A stretch of DNA of 64,000 nt from Pelagibacterium sp. 26DY04 (GTDB taxonomy: Bacteria > Pseudomonadota > Alphaproteobacteria > Rhizobiales > Devosiaceae): assembly GCF_031202305.1 (NCBI RefSeq), contig NZ_CP101731.1, forward strand, positions 434,001 to 498,000, given 5' to 3'. Position 1 is the first letter of the stretch; every line of letters begins with the position of its first letter. Shown here one piece after another: positions 26,229 through 35,116 of this stretch. Under the pieces are notes generated by a model. The model made no database searches. It saw only the letters and a program-made list of their open reading frames with translations, and had not been told where the DNA came from. The translations under genes were made by a program, and so were the position numbers.

Positions 26229-27569
26229 ATGCCCTTGCCCGTTATCTGTGTTCCCGAAGGTGAAATAGCCGCTGCCGGCCTGTCGCAGGCTCATGAGGGT
26301 TGGGCCAAGGCCAATGAGTTTACCGGCAAGGCCGGAAAGCTGCTCGCACTCCCCGGCGCCGAGGGCGAGATAGAGGGCTATCTCTTTGGCCTCGGAGCGC
26401 CGGCGGATCGCTCGCCACTGATCCTGGGACTGGCAGCCGCCGCGCTTCCTGCGGGCTCCTATCGTCTGGAAGGCGCCTTCGGCGATCCGACGCTGGCCGC
26501 CTTGGGCTTCAGGTTGGGAGCCTATGGTTACGACCGCTATGTGAAAGCCAAGGAGCGACCCACACTTGAGCTGCCGGAAGGCGCGGACGCCGCCGAAATC
26601 GGGCGGTTGGTGCGCTCGGCCTTCATCGCCCGCGATTTCGTCAACACCCCTGCCAACGATCTGGGGCCGGAGGCGTTCGAAAGAGCCATCGTCGATTTCG
26701 CCCGCGAGCACGGGGCCGAGGTGAACGTCATCCGTGGAGATGACTTGCTGGCTGAGAACTTCCCGATGATCCACGCCGTGGGGCGGGCCAGCGCCCAGGC
26801 GCCGCGCCTTGTCGATTTTTCATGGGGCGACCCCGCCCACCCCAAGCTCACGCTGGTGGGCAAGGGCGTCACCTTCGATACCGGCGGGCTCAACATCAAG
26901 CCCGGCAACTCCATGGCGCTGATGAAAAAGGATATGGGCGGGGCCGCCAATATCCTGGGTCTGGCCAATGCGGTGATCGATGCAGGGCTCAAGGTGCGGC
27001 TGCGCGTTCTGATCCCGGTGGTCGAAAACGCCATTTCCGGCTCCGCCTTCCGCCCCGGCGATATCCTGCCTTCGCGCAAGGGATTGACCGTCGAGATCGG
27101 CAACACCGACGCCGAGGGCCGTCTGATCCTCGCCGATGCCCTGGCGCTGGCAGATGAGGAAAATCCCGACCTCATCATCGATATGGCAACGCTGACCGGT
27201 GCGGCGCGCGTGGCGCTGGGTCCCGACCTGCCGCCGCTCTATGCGCGCGATGAAGCCTTCGCCCGCTCGGTGCTCGAACACGGCGCCGCCGTCGATGATC
27301 CGCTCTGGGCCATGCCGCTCTGGCCGGGCTATGACAGGCTGCTCGCCTCCAAGATTGCCGACGTCAATCATATCTCCTTGGGCGGGCAGGCCGGATCGAT
27401 CACCGCGGCGCTCTTTCTCAACCGCTTCATCAAGAAAAAGACCGATTGGGTGCACCTCGATATCTTCGCCTGGGCGCCCGAACCCCGGCCGGGGCGCCCT
27501 TTCGGAGGCACCGATCAAGGTATCCGCGCGCTCTATGGCGCGCTGAAAGCCCGCTACGGAACTATTTGA
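26229..27569 (+). CDS. M17 family leucyl aminopeptidase
   Basis: A 446-residue cytosolic metallo-exopeptidase of the leucyl aminopeptidase family. The signature NTDAEGRLILADAL is exact, and further metal or active-site residues appear in GKGVTFDTGGLNIKPG and MALMKKDMGGAA. Length is slightly below the 480-500 of PepA, because the N-terminal domain is short, like PepB-type enzymes. ATG 26229 has GGAG upstream. Its 3' end overlaps the palindromic promoter of the next gene. Confidence 0.92.
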   Translation: MPLPVICVPEGEIAAAGLSQAHEGWAKANEFTGKAGKLLALPGAEGEIEGYLFGLGAPADRSPLILGLAAAALPAGSYRLEGAFGDPTLAALGFRLGAYGYDRYVKAKERPTLELPEGADAAEIGRLVRSAFIARDFVNTPANDLGPEAFERAIVDFAREHGAEVNVIRGDDLLAENFPMIHAVGRASAQAPRLVDFSWGDPAHPKLTLVGKGVTFDTGGLNIKPGNSMALMKKDMGGAANILGLANAVIDAGLKVRLRVLIPVVENAISGSAFRPGDILPSRKGLTVEIGNTDAEGRLILADALALADEENPDLIIDMATLTGAARVALGPDLPPLYARDEAFARSVLEHGAAVDDPLWAMPLWPGYDRLLASKIADVNHISLGGQAGSITAALFLNRFIKKKTDWVHLDIFAWAPEPRPGRPFGGTDQGIRALYGALKARYGTI

Positions 27570-27600
27570 CAAAGTCAAATATATGATTGCATAGTCAATT
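27564..27600 (+). promoter_or_regulatory. Palindromic operator and promoter of the MarR-GNAT gene
   Basis: ATTTGAC-AAA-GTCAAAT is a perfect 7-bp-arm palindrome (27564-27580) and contains TTGACA (27566-27571) as a -35 box. CATAGT at 27590-27595 gives a -10 with 18-bp spacing, and a further GTCAA half-site follows at 27594. A MarR protein binding here would block its own promoter. It overlaps the stop codon of the aminopeptidase gene. Confidence 0.6.
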
Positions 27601-27617
27601 GTCCTCGGAGGTTGGCT

Positions 27618-28547
27618 ATGCTCGATGTCGGTGATCCTGTCGCACGCTTGCGCGCCTTCAATCGCTTCTACACACGCATCATCGGCCTCTTGGATGAGGG
27701 GCTGCTGCAAAGCCCGTTTCCACTGGCCGAAGCGCGCGTCATCCATGAGGTGGGACGGCTTGGCGAGACTACTGCTGGTGCTCTGGCCGACGCATTGGGC
27801 ATGGACCGGGGGCATCTGAGCCGATTGATCAAACGGCTCGCTGCCGCCGGCGTTCTTACCGCGGTAACCGATGAAAGCGACCGCCGAGTGTCCATCCTCT
27901 CGCTCACGCGGGGTGGCGAGGAGGCGTGTGAAAATCTCAATCGCCTGAGCGATGAGGCCGCCTCGGCCATTCTCGCGCCGCTCGGATCAGGGGAGAGAGG
28001 TCGGTTGCTCGCCGCAATGGCGGAGATCTCGCGCCTGCTCGAACCGGCCTCCGGTACGGCTGCACTCGTCCTCCGTCCGCCGCGTGTGGGCGAAATTGGC
28101 TGGCTGATCCACCGGCAGGCCGAGCTTTACAATCTCGAATATGGCTGGAACGTCGAGTTCGAGGCGCTTTTGGCGCGCATCTATGCCGATTTCATCGGGC
28201 TCAAGGACGGAAACAAGGCGCTGTGGATCGCCGAGATCGACGGTTCCATTGCCGGTTCGGCCGCCGTGGTTCCGGCTGGCGAACCCGGCGTGGCCAAACT
28301 GCGAACGCTTTATGCCGAACCGCGTTTTCGCGGCCGCGGCGTAGGGCGGCGTCTGGTCCAAGAGGCCATGGACTTTGCGCGGCGTTCCGGCTTTACGCGC
28401 ATGACACTGTGGACCCATGATTGCCTGATTGCAGCTCGCCGCATCTATGTGGCGGCAGGCTTCAAGATCGTGTCCGAACGCGCTTACACCGCTTTCGGAC
28501 ACGAACTGGTCGAACAGGTCTGGGAACTCGATCTGGCGGCTCAATAG
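27618..28547 (+). CDS. MarR-type regulator fused to a GNAT acetyltransferase
   Basis: A 309-residue fusion. Residues 1-145 are a MarR winged-helix domain (GALADALGMDRGHLSRLIKR recognition helix region, then the wing DESDRRVSILSLT). Residues 155-309 are a GNAT domain with the acetyl-CoA loop RFRGRGVGRRLVQEAM and the C-terminal AARRIYVAAGFKIVSERAY. ATG 27618 is six bases after GGAGG; a TTG two codons earlier is unlikely. Fusions of this kind are known but uncommon; target and substrate are unknown. It converges on the GhrA-like gene with a 7-bp overlap. Confidence 0.9.
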   Translation: MLDVGDPVARLRAFNRFYTRIIGLLDEGLLQSPFPLAEARVIHEVGRLGETTAGALADALGMDRGHLSRLIKRLAAAGVLTAVTDESDRRVSILSLTRGGEEACENLNRLSDEAASAILAPLGSGERGRLLAAMAEISRLLEPASGTAALVLRPPRVGEIGWLIHRQAELYNLEYGWNVEFEALLARIYADFIGLKDGNKALWIAEIDGSIAGSAAVVPAGEPGVAKLRTLYAEPRFRGRGVGRRLVQEAMDFARRSGFTRMTLWTHDCLIAARRIYVAAGFKIVSERAYTAFGHELVEQVWELDLAAQ

Positions 28548-29482
28548 CCCCGGTCGCGGTCCACCACATTGCGCAGCGGCTTGCCGTCCCGGTGCTCGAG
28601 GATCATGCGCGAAAAATAGTTGACCCCGCTACGCTCATTGGAAATCGCCGCGATATGGGGGGTGATGAAGCAGTTGTCGAGTTCCCAGAGCGGGCTGGTG
28701 ACGGGAAGAGGCTCGACCTCGAAGACATCGAGGCTTGCCGCCGCCAGTATGCCGTCCTTGAGCGCGGCAGCGATGTCGGTTTCCTTCTGATGGCCGCCGC
28801 GCGCCGCATTGATCAGCACGGGCCCGCCCGTCAGCCCGTCGCGCCGGAGCTTTTTGAACGTTTCCATGTTGAGAATGCCGCGCGTTTCCTCGGTCAGAGG
28901 CAGAAGGCAAACGAGAATATCGGTCGCCGCGAGAAAATCGTCGAGCTGATCGGTGCCGGCGAAGAGCTTGACGCCCTCGACCTCCTTGAGCGTGCGGCTC
29001 CAGCCGGTGACCGAAAAGCCGATCGCCTTGAGCTTGAGGGCGGCATCGGTGCCCAGCACCCCCAGCCCCATGATTCCCACTGTGATCTCATGGCTGGCCG
29101 GCGGGTAGTACTGCCTCCAGCGCTTGGCCTTCTGGTCTGCCGCATAGCGGGTGAAGAGGCGCTGGTGCATGGTGACCTGGGAGATCACATAGTCGCTCAT
29201 GCAATGGGTCAGTTCGTCATCGACGAATCGAACCACGGGCACATCCGGCAGTGCGGGATGGGCCATGAGCGCATCGACCCCCGCGCCGAGCGAGAGAATA
29301 GCCTTAAGATTGCTCATGCCCTCGAAGGCATCGGCTGCTGGCCGCCACGCAAAAACATATTCGATATCGGCGGGGTCGTATTGTTCGGCGCGGGTGAGCA
29401 CGCGATAGCCGGGTAGGGCCTCATTGAATCCCCTGGCCCATCCCGATTCATCGATCCCTGTAAGGTGCAGCAGCAGCGCCAT
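28541..29482 (-). CDS. Glyoxylate/hydroxypyruvate reductase A (D-2-hydroxyacid dehydrogenase)
   Basis: A 313-residue NAD(P)-dependent D-isomer 2-hydroxyacid dehydrogenase of the GhrA type. The Rossmann motif is GIMGLGVLGTDAA; catalytic residues appear in NAARGG (Arg), VEPLP (Glu) and TPHIAAIS (His). It would reduce glyoxylate or hydroxypyruvate to glycolate or glycerate. ATG 29482 has GGGAAGAG upstream; an in-frame ATG five codons earlier lacks one. A terminator lies just ahead of it, so it has its own promoter in the small gap. Confidence 0.88.
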   Translation of the reverse strand: MALLLHLTGIDESGWARGFNEALPGYRVLTRAEQYDPADIEYVFAWRPAADAFEGMSNLKAILSLGAGVDALMAHPALPDVPVVRFVDDELTHCMSDYVISQVTMHQRLFTRYAADQKAKRWRQYYPPASHEITVGIMGLGVLGTDAALKLKAIGFSVTGWSRTLKEVEGVKLFAGTDQLDDFLAATDILVCLLPLTEETRGILNMETFKKLRRDGLTGGPVLINAARGGHQKETDIAAALKDGILAAASLDVFEVEPLPVTSPLWELDNCFITPHIAAISNERSGVNYFSRMILEHRDGKPLRNVVDRDRGY

Positions 29483-29507
29483 AGTCTCTTCCCTCATAGC
29501 AACAAAA

Positions 29508-29536
29508 AACCGCGCTCCCTTCGAAGGAGCGCGGTT
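29508..29536 (-). terminator. Rho-independent terminator after the cytochrome gene
   Basis: AACCGCGCTCC (29508-29518) pairs exactly with GGAGCGCGGTT (29526-29536). Read on the minus strand, the hairpin is followed by TTTTTTGTT, so it ends transcription of the cytochrome c gene located upstream on that strand. Confidence 0.85.
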
Positions 29537-29547
29537 CTGTTACTAGA

Positions 29548-29591
29548 GCGTGTCCAGCAAAAGTGGAAACGGTTTTGCGGTTCGGACACGC
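29548..29591. repeat. Palindromic repeat (GCGTGTCC ... GGACACGC)
   Basis: GCGTGTCC (29548-29555) and GGACACGC (29584-29591) are exact inverse copies, and the inside holds GCAAAA ... TTTTGC as a second stem. This AGCGTGTCC-AGCAAAAGTGGAAACG type is a common dispersed element in Rhizobiales. It lies between the cytochrome stop and the terminator. Confidence 0.6.
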
Positions 29592-29626
29592 GACGAGCAA
29601 AGGGTAAGAGGCTTATGCCGCGTGTG

Positions 29627-30949
29627 TCATTGCGTGAAGATGTTGGGATTCCGCCAGGAACGGCCTGTGCCGATCTCCTCGGCAGGATTGTCCATCTCCT
29701 GATCGGCACCCGGAACCTGGGTGTTGGGATCCTCGACGGTTTCGTCCTGCGGAGCCTCGACCTCGACGACAGGAGCCTCTTCAGCGGCCGCCTCTCCCTC
29801 TTCCTCGAGATTGAGCTGCTCGACTTCCTCAAGGGCAGGCTGTTCGGCGGGAGCTTCCTCAGCTTCGGCAGGAGCGGTTTCTTCTGCCGGAGCGGCTTCC
29901 TCAGCCGGAGCTTCGCCTTCGGTCGGAGCGGCGTCGCCTTCGGCGGGAGCGGCTTCGGCCTCGCCGCCCGCTGCGCCACCGCTCAGGTCCATCGGATTTT
30001 CCGAAAGCGTATTGAGGTAGACGATCAGCGCGGCGCGGTCTTCGACATCGGCGATGCCGGGGAAGGCCATGCGCGTGCCGGGCGCGAAGTCAGCCGGGGA
30101 TTCGAGGAAGGCCGAGAGGTTCTCGGGCGTCCAGGTTTCGCCTTCGGCGCCGAGCGAAGCCAGCGCGTCCGAATAGGAATAGCCCTCATGGTGCGCGATC
30201 TGCTGGCCGACGACGCCGTAAAGGCCCGGCCCCACGCGGTTGGCATTGGCTTCCGAATAGTCGTGGCAGGACTGGCAGCGCACGATGAGCGCCTCGCCGT
30301 CTTCCGGCGTCACGGCAGCCATGGCCGCCCAGATCGGATCCTGCTCGGCCGGAGCTTCGCCTTCGGCAGCGGTTTCGCCCTCGGCGGGCGCTTCTTCTGC
30401 CGGAGCTTCGGGCAGCGGGTACGGATCGTCGGAATTTTCCCGCAGGAACGCGATAAGATTGGCGCGGTCTTCCGGATCGGCAAGACCGGCAAAGGTCATC
30501 AGCGTACCGGGAACATGAGCGCGCGGGTTTTCGATGAACGCATCGAGGTGTTCGTAGTCCCAGATTTCGCCAGCTTCGCCCAGCGCTGCGAGCGCGTCGG
30601 AATAGCTGAAGCCTTCATGGCTGGCGATCGGATGGCCCACGATGCCGTAGATGCCGGGGCCAACGCGGTTCTCATTGGCGGGAGAATAATCGTGGCACGA
30701 TTGGCAGCGGGTGATGAGGCTCTCGCCTTCTTCGGCCGAGGCGGTCTGCATCCGCGCCGCTATCGAGGGCACGCCCGGGGCATCTTCCCCGCCGGCCTCG
30801 CCTTCGGCGGCGGGTTCGGGCAGCGCGTAATCGGCGCCGCGCCCCTCGATGGGGGCATAGATCTCGTCGGCGATAAAGCCGACACCCATCACAAAGACCA
30901 GGGTGCCCAGAATGGCACCGAAAATCTTGTTGAGTTCAAATGAATTCAT
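29627..30949 (-). CDS. Membrane-anchored dihaem cytochrome c with duplicated domain and Ala/Glu-rich tail
   Basis: A 440-residue protein with an uncleaved N-terminal anchor (IFGAILGTLVFVMGVGF, residues 9-25) and two near-identical class I cytochrome c domains. Each has the haem site CQSCHDYS, then NRVGPG-(I/L)-YG and HEG-(F/Y)-SYSDAL. The methionine ligands are in PGTLMTFAGL and PGTRMAFPGI. The domains are joined by an Ala/Pro/Glu linker, and a tail of about 120 residues is almost all Ala, Pro and Glu. Single-domain CycM-type cytochromes of about 180 residues are usual in this group; they pass electrons from the bc1 complex to oxidase. The duplication is likely recent given the close match. 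Minus-strand terminator downstream. Confidence 0.92.
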   Translation of the reverse strand: MNSFELNKIFGAILGTLVFVMGVGFIADEIYAPIEGRGADYALPEPAAEGEAGGEDAPGVPSIAARMQTASAEEGESLITRCQSCHDYSPANENRVGPGIYGIVGHPIASHEGFSYSDALAALGEAGEIWDYEHLDAFIENPRAHVPGTLMTFAGLADPEDRANLIAFLRENSDDPYPLPEAPAEEAPAEGETAAEGEAPAEQDPIWAAMAAVTPEDGEALIVRCQSCHDYSEANANRVGPGLYGVVGQQIAHHEGYSYSDALASLGAEGETWTPENLSAFLESPADFAPGTRMAFPGIADVEDRAALIVYLNTLSENPMDLSGGAAGGEAEAAPAEGDAAPTEGEAPAEEAAPAEETAPAEAEEAPAEQPALEEVEQLNLEEEGEAAAEEAPVVEVEAPQDETVEDPNTQVPGADQEMDNPAEEIGTGRSWRNPNIFTQ

Positions 30950-31183
30950 AACCTCGGTCTCTCCGTACCGTTATTCCCGCCCGAGCGCCGGCAAGCAGAA
31001 CGCAAAATAACGGGCTCCGATCGGCAAACCGAGCGGCAAGACCGGCGAAGGTCTCGCGCCAAAGCCCCGGATTCACCCCTAAAGCCCGCGCGCGGACCAT
31101 AAATGGAAGCTTTGGTCCGCGCAACCGGCATAGGCCGGGTGCGACAATCCCGCAAGCCCTTTTCTTACGCGCCTTTCGCGCAA

Positions 31184-31212
31184 TTGACACCCATCGGAGC
31201 ACGGCGTTAGGT
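31184..31212 (+). promoter_or_regulatory. Likely promoter of pheA
   Basis: TTGACA (31184-31189) and TTAGGT (31207-31212) are 17 bp apart, 32 bp before the prephenate dehydratase start. The -35 is perfect and the -10 weak. Confidence 0.5.
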
Positions 31213-31243
31213 GCGCGCACATTTTTCTAAAGGGACTGTCACA

Positions 31244-32077
31244 ATGTCACGCAAGATCGCCTTTCAGGGAGAATTAGGAGCTTTTAGCCACGCCACGGCC
31301 CGCGAGGCGTTCCCGGCGGACGAACCGCTCCCTTGCGTGACTTTCGAGCAGACCCTGGGCGCCGTGCAGAGCGGTGAGGCCGAATATGCCGTCGTTCCGG
31401 TGGAAAACTCGCTCTATGGGCGGATCACCGATATCCATCATATCCTCCCCGAAAGCGGGCTCTATATCATCGGCGAGCACTACCTGCCGGTGCGCATGAA
31501 CCTTCTGGGCGTGCCCGGCACCACTCTTGCCGAGATCGAGGCCGTGCAGTCGCTTTCTGTGGCGCTGGGCCAGTGCCGCAAATTCATCGCCCGGCACAAT
31601 CTGCGCACCATCAACGCGGTCGACACCGCCGGCTCGGCGCGTGAGGTGGCCGAAAAGGGTGATCGCAAGATCGCCGCCATCGCCTCGCGCTTTGCCGCCG
31701 AAACTTACGGCCTCGACGTCATCGCCGAAAACATCGAGGACGAATCCCACAACACCACGCGCTTCCTGATCATGGCCCGCGAGCCGATCCGGCCCAAGCC
31801 CAATGGCAACAAAGTCAAGACCACCTTCGTCTTCCGCGTCCGCAACGTTCCGGCGGCCCTTTACAAAGCCATGGGCGGGTTCGCGACCAATGGCGTCAAC
31901 ATGACCAAGCTCGAAAGCTATATGGTCGGCGGCTCGTTCACCGCCACCCAGTTCTATGCCGATATCGAAGGGCATCCCGACGACCACAACGTCAAGCTTG
32001 CGCTCGAGGAGCTGGGCTTTTTCTCGGATCACTTCAAGCTCCTGGGCATCTATCCGGTGGCCGATTCCGCACCTTGA
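31244..32077 (+). CDS. pheA: Prephenate dehydratase
   Basis: A 277-residue monofunctional prephenate dehydratase that makes phenylpyruvate for phenylalanine synthesis. The catalytic domain has AFQGELGAFSH, VPVENSLYGRITD, TAGSAREVAE and DESHNTTRFLIM (the Thr-Arg-Phe motif). A C-terminal ACT domain (KTTFVFRVRNVPAALYKAMG, ESYMVGGSFTATQFYAD) gives feedback control by phenylalanine. ATG 31244 fits family starts and has AAAGGGAC upstream; an earlier in-frame GTG is less likely. Confidence 0.95.
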   Translation: MSRKIAFQGELGAFSHATAREAFPADEPLPCVTFEQTLGAVQSGEAEYAVVPVENSLYGRITDIHHILPESGLYIIGEHYLPVRMNLLGVPGTTLAEIEAVQSLSVALGQCRKFIARHNLRTINAVDTAGSAREVAEKGDRKIAAIASRFAAETYGLDVIAENIEDESHNTTRFLIMAREPIRPKPNGNKVKTTFVFRVRNVPAALYKAMGGFATNGVNMTKLESYMVGGSFTATQFYADIEGHPDDHNVKLALEELGFFSDHFKLLGIYPVADSAP

Positions 32078-32128
32078 ATAGAGTCTGGCCTGCCCCCTTG
32101 CAAACGCCTCCCCGATGCAGCACATAGG

Positions 32129-32226
32129 GGGCGGAGGTTGGTGGCGGACGAACCGCTCGCCAACCGGGTCAGGTCCGGAAGGAAGCAGCCCTAACGAGTA
32201 CGGCACGGGTCGTCGTCAGCCTCCAC
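32129..32226 (+). ncRNA. ffs: Signal recognition particle RNA (4.5S, small bacterial type)
   Basis: The conserved SRP domain IV hairpin GGTCAGGTCCGGAAGGAAGC is present at about 32167-32188, flanked by paired arms that close with GGAGG (32133-32137) against CCTCC (32220-32224). The size near 97 nt is normal. The position directly before dnaX is the usual one in this order. Ends are approximate. Confidence 0.93.
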
Positions 32227-32270
32227 TTTGAATTCGCCCCCGGGGCACTTCTCCCTCACAATGGCACGCG

Positions 32271-33989
32271 ATGGTGACCCCCACGACCCCAGCAACGCCC
32301 TATCAGGTTCTGGCCCGCAAATACCGGCCAACGAGCTTTGAGAGCCTTGTGGGGCAGGACGCCATGGTCCAGACGCTGGGCAATGCGTTCAAGACCGGGC
32401 GCATTCACCACGCCTTTATCTTGACCGGCGTGCGCGGGGTGGGAAAAACCACGACGGCCCGCATCCTGGCCCGCGCCTTCAACTATGCCGACGAGACCGG
32501 CGCGCACCCCACGCTCGATCTCTCCAAAGAAGGGATCCACTGCGCCGAGATCATCGCGGGCACCCATGTGGATGTGATGGAAATGGACGCCGCGTCCAAC
32601 ACCGGCATCGACTCCATCCGCGAAATCAACGCCATGACCCGCACTCCGCCGATGAGCGCGCCCTATAAGGTGTTCATCATCGACGAAGTGCACATGCTCT
32701 CGACTTCGGCCTTCAACGGGCTCTTGAAGACGCTCGAAGAGCCGCCCCCCTACGTCAAGTTCATCTTCGCCACCACCGAGATCCGCAAGGTCCCGGTCAC
32801 CATCCTCTCGCGCTGCCAGCGCTTCGATTTGCGCCGCATTTCGCCCGAGGTGATGACCGATTATCTTTCCGGTCTGCTCGAAAGGGAATCGATTCCCGTC
32901 GAGGCCGAAGGCCTTGCGATGATCGTGCGGGCTGGCGAGGGCTCGGCCCGCGATTGCCTGTCGCTGACCGATCAGGCCATCGCCCATGGCGGCGGTGAGA
33001 TCACCGCACAGTCGGTGCGCGATATGCTGGGGCTGGCCGATCGCGCCCGCATCATCGATCTTTTCGAAAAGCTCATGGCCGGCGATATCGCCGGAGCGCT
33101 CGACGATGCGCGGGCGCTCTACGATTCTGGTGCCGATCCCACGACGATCATCACCGATCTGGCCGAACTGACTCATCTGGTCACCCGCATAAAGATCGTT
33201 CCCTCCGCCGCCGACGATCCGGTTTTAACGCCGGACGAGCGCAGCCGTGGGGCTGAACTGGCGCAAAAGCTCGGCCTGCGGGTTCTGACCCGCACCTGGC
33301 AGATCCTGTCCAAGGGGCTTGGCGAGATTGCCCAATCGGGCAATGGCTTGCAGGCCGCCGAAATGGTGCTGATCCGTTTGGCCTACGCCGCAGATCTGCC
33401 CAGCCCCGACGAGTTGATCGAAAAGCTCAATTCCTTGCCGCCCGATTCCGGCCCCGCCCCTTCGGCTCCATCGCCCAATGGCGGCGGCTTTCAGGCACGC
33501 GCGACAGCGCCCATGGCCCAGGCCGCGCCCATACCTCAGAACGCGCCGCAGGCGTCGGCCCGCCCGATGCCGCAGACCTATGCGCAACTCGTGGCTTTGG
33601 CAGGCGAAAAGCGCGATATCGCCATCAAGCATGCCCTTGAGTCCGACCTTAAACCCGTCTCCTTCGAGGTCGGTCGTATCGAAGTGGCGCTGACCCCCAC
33701 GGCCAATCCTGGCGTCGTGTCCGCCCTTTCGGCCAAGCTCAAGGACTGGACCGGCCGGCCCTGGATGGTCACCATTTCCACGCGCGAGATTTCCGCCCCC
33801 ACCATGCGCGAAGCGCGCCAGGCGGCCGAAAACGATGCGCGCAGCCAGGCGCTGGAAGATCCCCTGGTCAAAGCCGTGATGGAAACCTTCCCCGGCGCCA
33901 GGCTGGTCAACATCAAGACCCGTGCCGAAGACACCGAAGCGGCACCCGAACATTTCGAAGCTCCCATCGATCCGGAGGACGACCTATGA
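32271..33989 (+). CDS. dnaX: DNA polymerase III subunit gamma/tau
   Basis: A 572-residue clamp-loader subunit. Near the N terminus are YRPTSFESLVGQDAMV, Walker A GVRGVGKTTTARI, Walker B VFIIDEVHMLS and sensor 1 FIFATTEIRKVPVTILSRCQ. The zinc module has lost most cysteines (only one, in GIHCAEII), as is usual in Rhizobiales DnaX. The C-terminal third is Pro/Ala-rich, then an alpha-binding region. Its stop overlaps the start of ybaB (ATGA). Confidence 0.95.
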   Translation: MVTPTTPATPYQVLARKYRPTSFESLVGQDAMVQTLGNAFKTGRIHHAFILTGVRGVGKTTTARILARAFNYADETGAHPTLDLSKEGIHCAEIIAGTHVDVMEMDAASNTGIDSIREINAMTRTPPMSAPYKVFIIDEVHMLSTSAFNGLLKTLEEPPPYVKFIFATTEIRKVPVTILSRCQRFDLRRISPEVMTDYLSGLLERESIPVEAEGLAMIVRAGEGSARDCLSLTDQAIAHGGGEITAQSVRDMLGLADRARIIDLFEKLMAGDIAGALDDARALYDSGADPTTIITDLAELTHLVTRIKIVPSAADDPVLTPDERSRGAELAQKLGLRVLTRTWQILSKGLGEIAQSGNGLQAAEMVLIRLAYAADLPSPDELIEKLNSLPPDSGPAPSAPSPNGGGFQARATAPMAQAAPIPQNAPQASARPMPQTYAQLVALAGEKRDIAIKHALESDLKPVSFEVGRIEVALTPTANPGVVSALSAKLKDWTGRPWMVTISTREISAPTMREARQAAENDARSQALEDPLVKAVMETFPGARLVNIKTRAEDTEAAPEHFEAPIDPEDDL

Positions 33990-34309
33990 AAGACCTGATG
34001 GGCATGATGAAGAAGGCCCAGGAATTCCAGCAGCGTGCCCAGGAGATGCAAGCCGAGGCCGCCAGCCATCTCGTCGAGGGCAGCGCCGGCGCCGGCATGG
34101 TCACCGTCACCATGACCGCCAAGGGCGACCTTCAGGGATTGAAGATCGATCCGTCCCTGTTCAAGCCGGAAGACGCTGAAATCGTCGAGGATCTGATCGT
34201 CGCCGCCCACGCCGATGCGCGGCGCAAGGGCGAGGAATTTCTGCAAAAAAAGATGAGCGAAATGACCTCCGGCCTTCCAATCCCGCCGGGCATGAAATTT
34301 CCGTTTTGA
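33986..34309 (+). CDS. YbaB/EbfC family nucleoid-associated protein
   Basis: A 107-residue DNA-binding protein that dimerises through a central sheet. Recognisable sequence includes [40 protein letters not shown] and [19 protein letters not shown]. It is translationally coupled to dnaX and followed by recR, the standard cluster for clamp loading and recombinational repair. Confidence 0.94.
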   Translation: MKDLMGMMKKAQEFQQRAQEMQAEAASHLVEGSAGAGMVTVTMTAKGDLQGLKIDPSLFKPEDAEIVEDLIVAAHADARRKGEEFLQKKMSEMTSGLPIPPGMKFPF

Positions 34310-34394
34310 CGCCTTAGGCGGGGCGCGCGAAAGATTGCGCGGGGGTCCTCGCCTGCGGCTCGTCCGCCAAGATGGCAGTATCAGGATCGTCGAA

Positions 34395-34997
34395 ATGTCC
34401 AACCCTTCCGGCGGGCCGGAAATCGAACAGCTCATTCAGCTTCTCTCGCGCCTGCCGGGTTTGGGGCCGCGTTCGGGTCGCCGCGCGGTGCTGCATCTCA
34501 TCAAGAAAAAAGAGCAGTTGATGATCCCGCTCGCCGCCGCCCTCGAGCGCGCCGTGGCGGCGGTCAAGGTCTGCGAAAGCTGCGGCAATATCGATACGGT
34601 TTCGCCCTGCACGATCTGTTCCGACCCGCGCCGCGCCGAATCTGGCCTGCTGATCGTGGTCGAAGACGTTGCCGACCTCTGGGCGCTGGAGCGCGCCGGC
34701 ATCGGTCCGGTCCGCTATCACGTCCTGGGCGGCGTGCTCTCCCCGCTCGATGGCGTCGGCCCCGATGATCTGAGCATCGATGCGCTCCTGAGGCGTGCGT
34801 CTGACTATTCAGAGATCGTCATCGGCGTGAACGCCACGGTCGAGGGCCAAACCACGGCCCATTACATTACCGACCGGCTCGCCGATACCGGCATTACCAT
34901 TACCCGTCTGGCCCATGGCGTGCCGGTGGGGGGCGAGCTCGATTATCTCGACGAGGGAACGCTCAGCCAGGCGCTCAAGGCCCGCACCCGGTTCTAG
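34395..34997 (+). CDS. recR: Recombination protein RecR
   Basis: A 200-residue RecFOR-pathway protein. It has the helix-hairpin-helix [19 protein letters not shown], a four-cysteine zinc finger ([16 protein letters not shown]) and a Toprim domain ([15 protein letters not shown]), ending with the Walker-like [19 protein letters not shown](VPVG). ATG 34395 gives normal RecR length; the frame is open further upstream without a good start. Confidence 0.95.
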   Translation: MSNPSGGPEIEQLIQLLSRLPGLGPRSGRRAVLHLIKKKEQLMIPLAAALERAVAAVKVCESCGNIDTVSPCTICSDPRRAESGLLIVVEDVADLWALERAGIGPVRYHVLGGVLSPLDGVGPDDLSIDALLRRASDYSEIVIGVNATVEGQTTAHYITDRLADTGITITRLAHGVPVGGELDYLDEGTLSQALKARTRF

Positions 34998-35116
34998 CCC
35001 CCACCGCCAAGGGGGTATAATCCATTGTTAATCCTGCCTTTCGATCCAGCAGACGGCTGGGTTGGTTCCTATAGCATTGTTTACCTATTGGCCCGCAGAA
35101 CAGCCGGAGTTCAGTG

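Noticed and set aside
34998..35021. CCCCC/GGGGG hairpin plus TATAAT after recR
   Set aside because: The stem is short with an 8-base loop and no T run, and the TATAAT has no matching -35 at proper distance; too weak to list.
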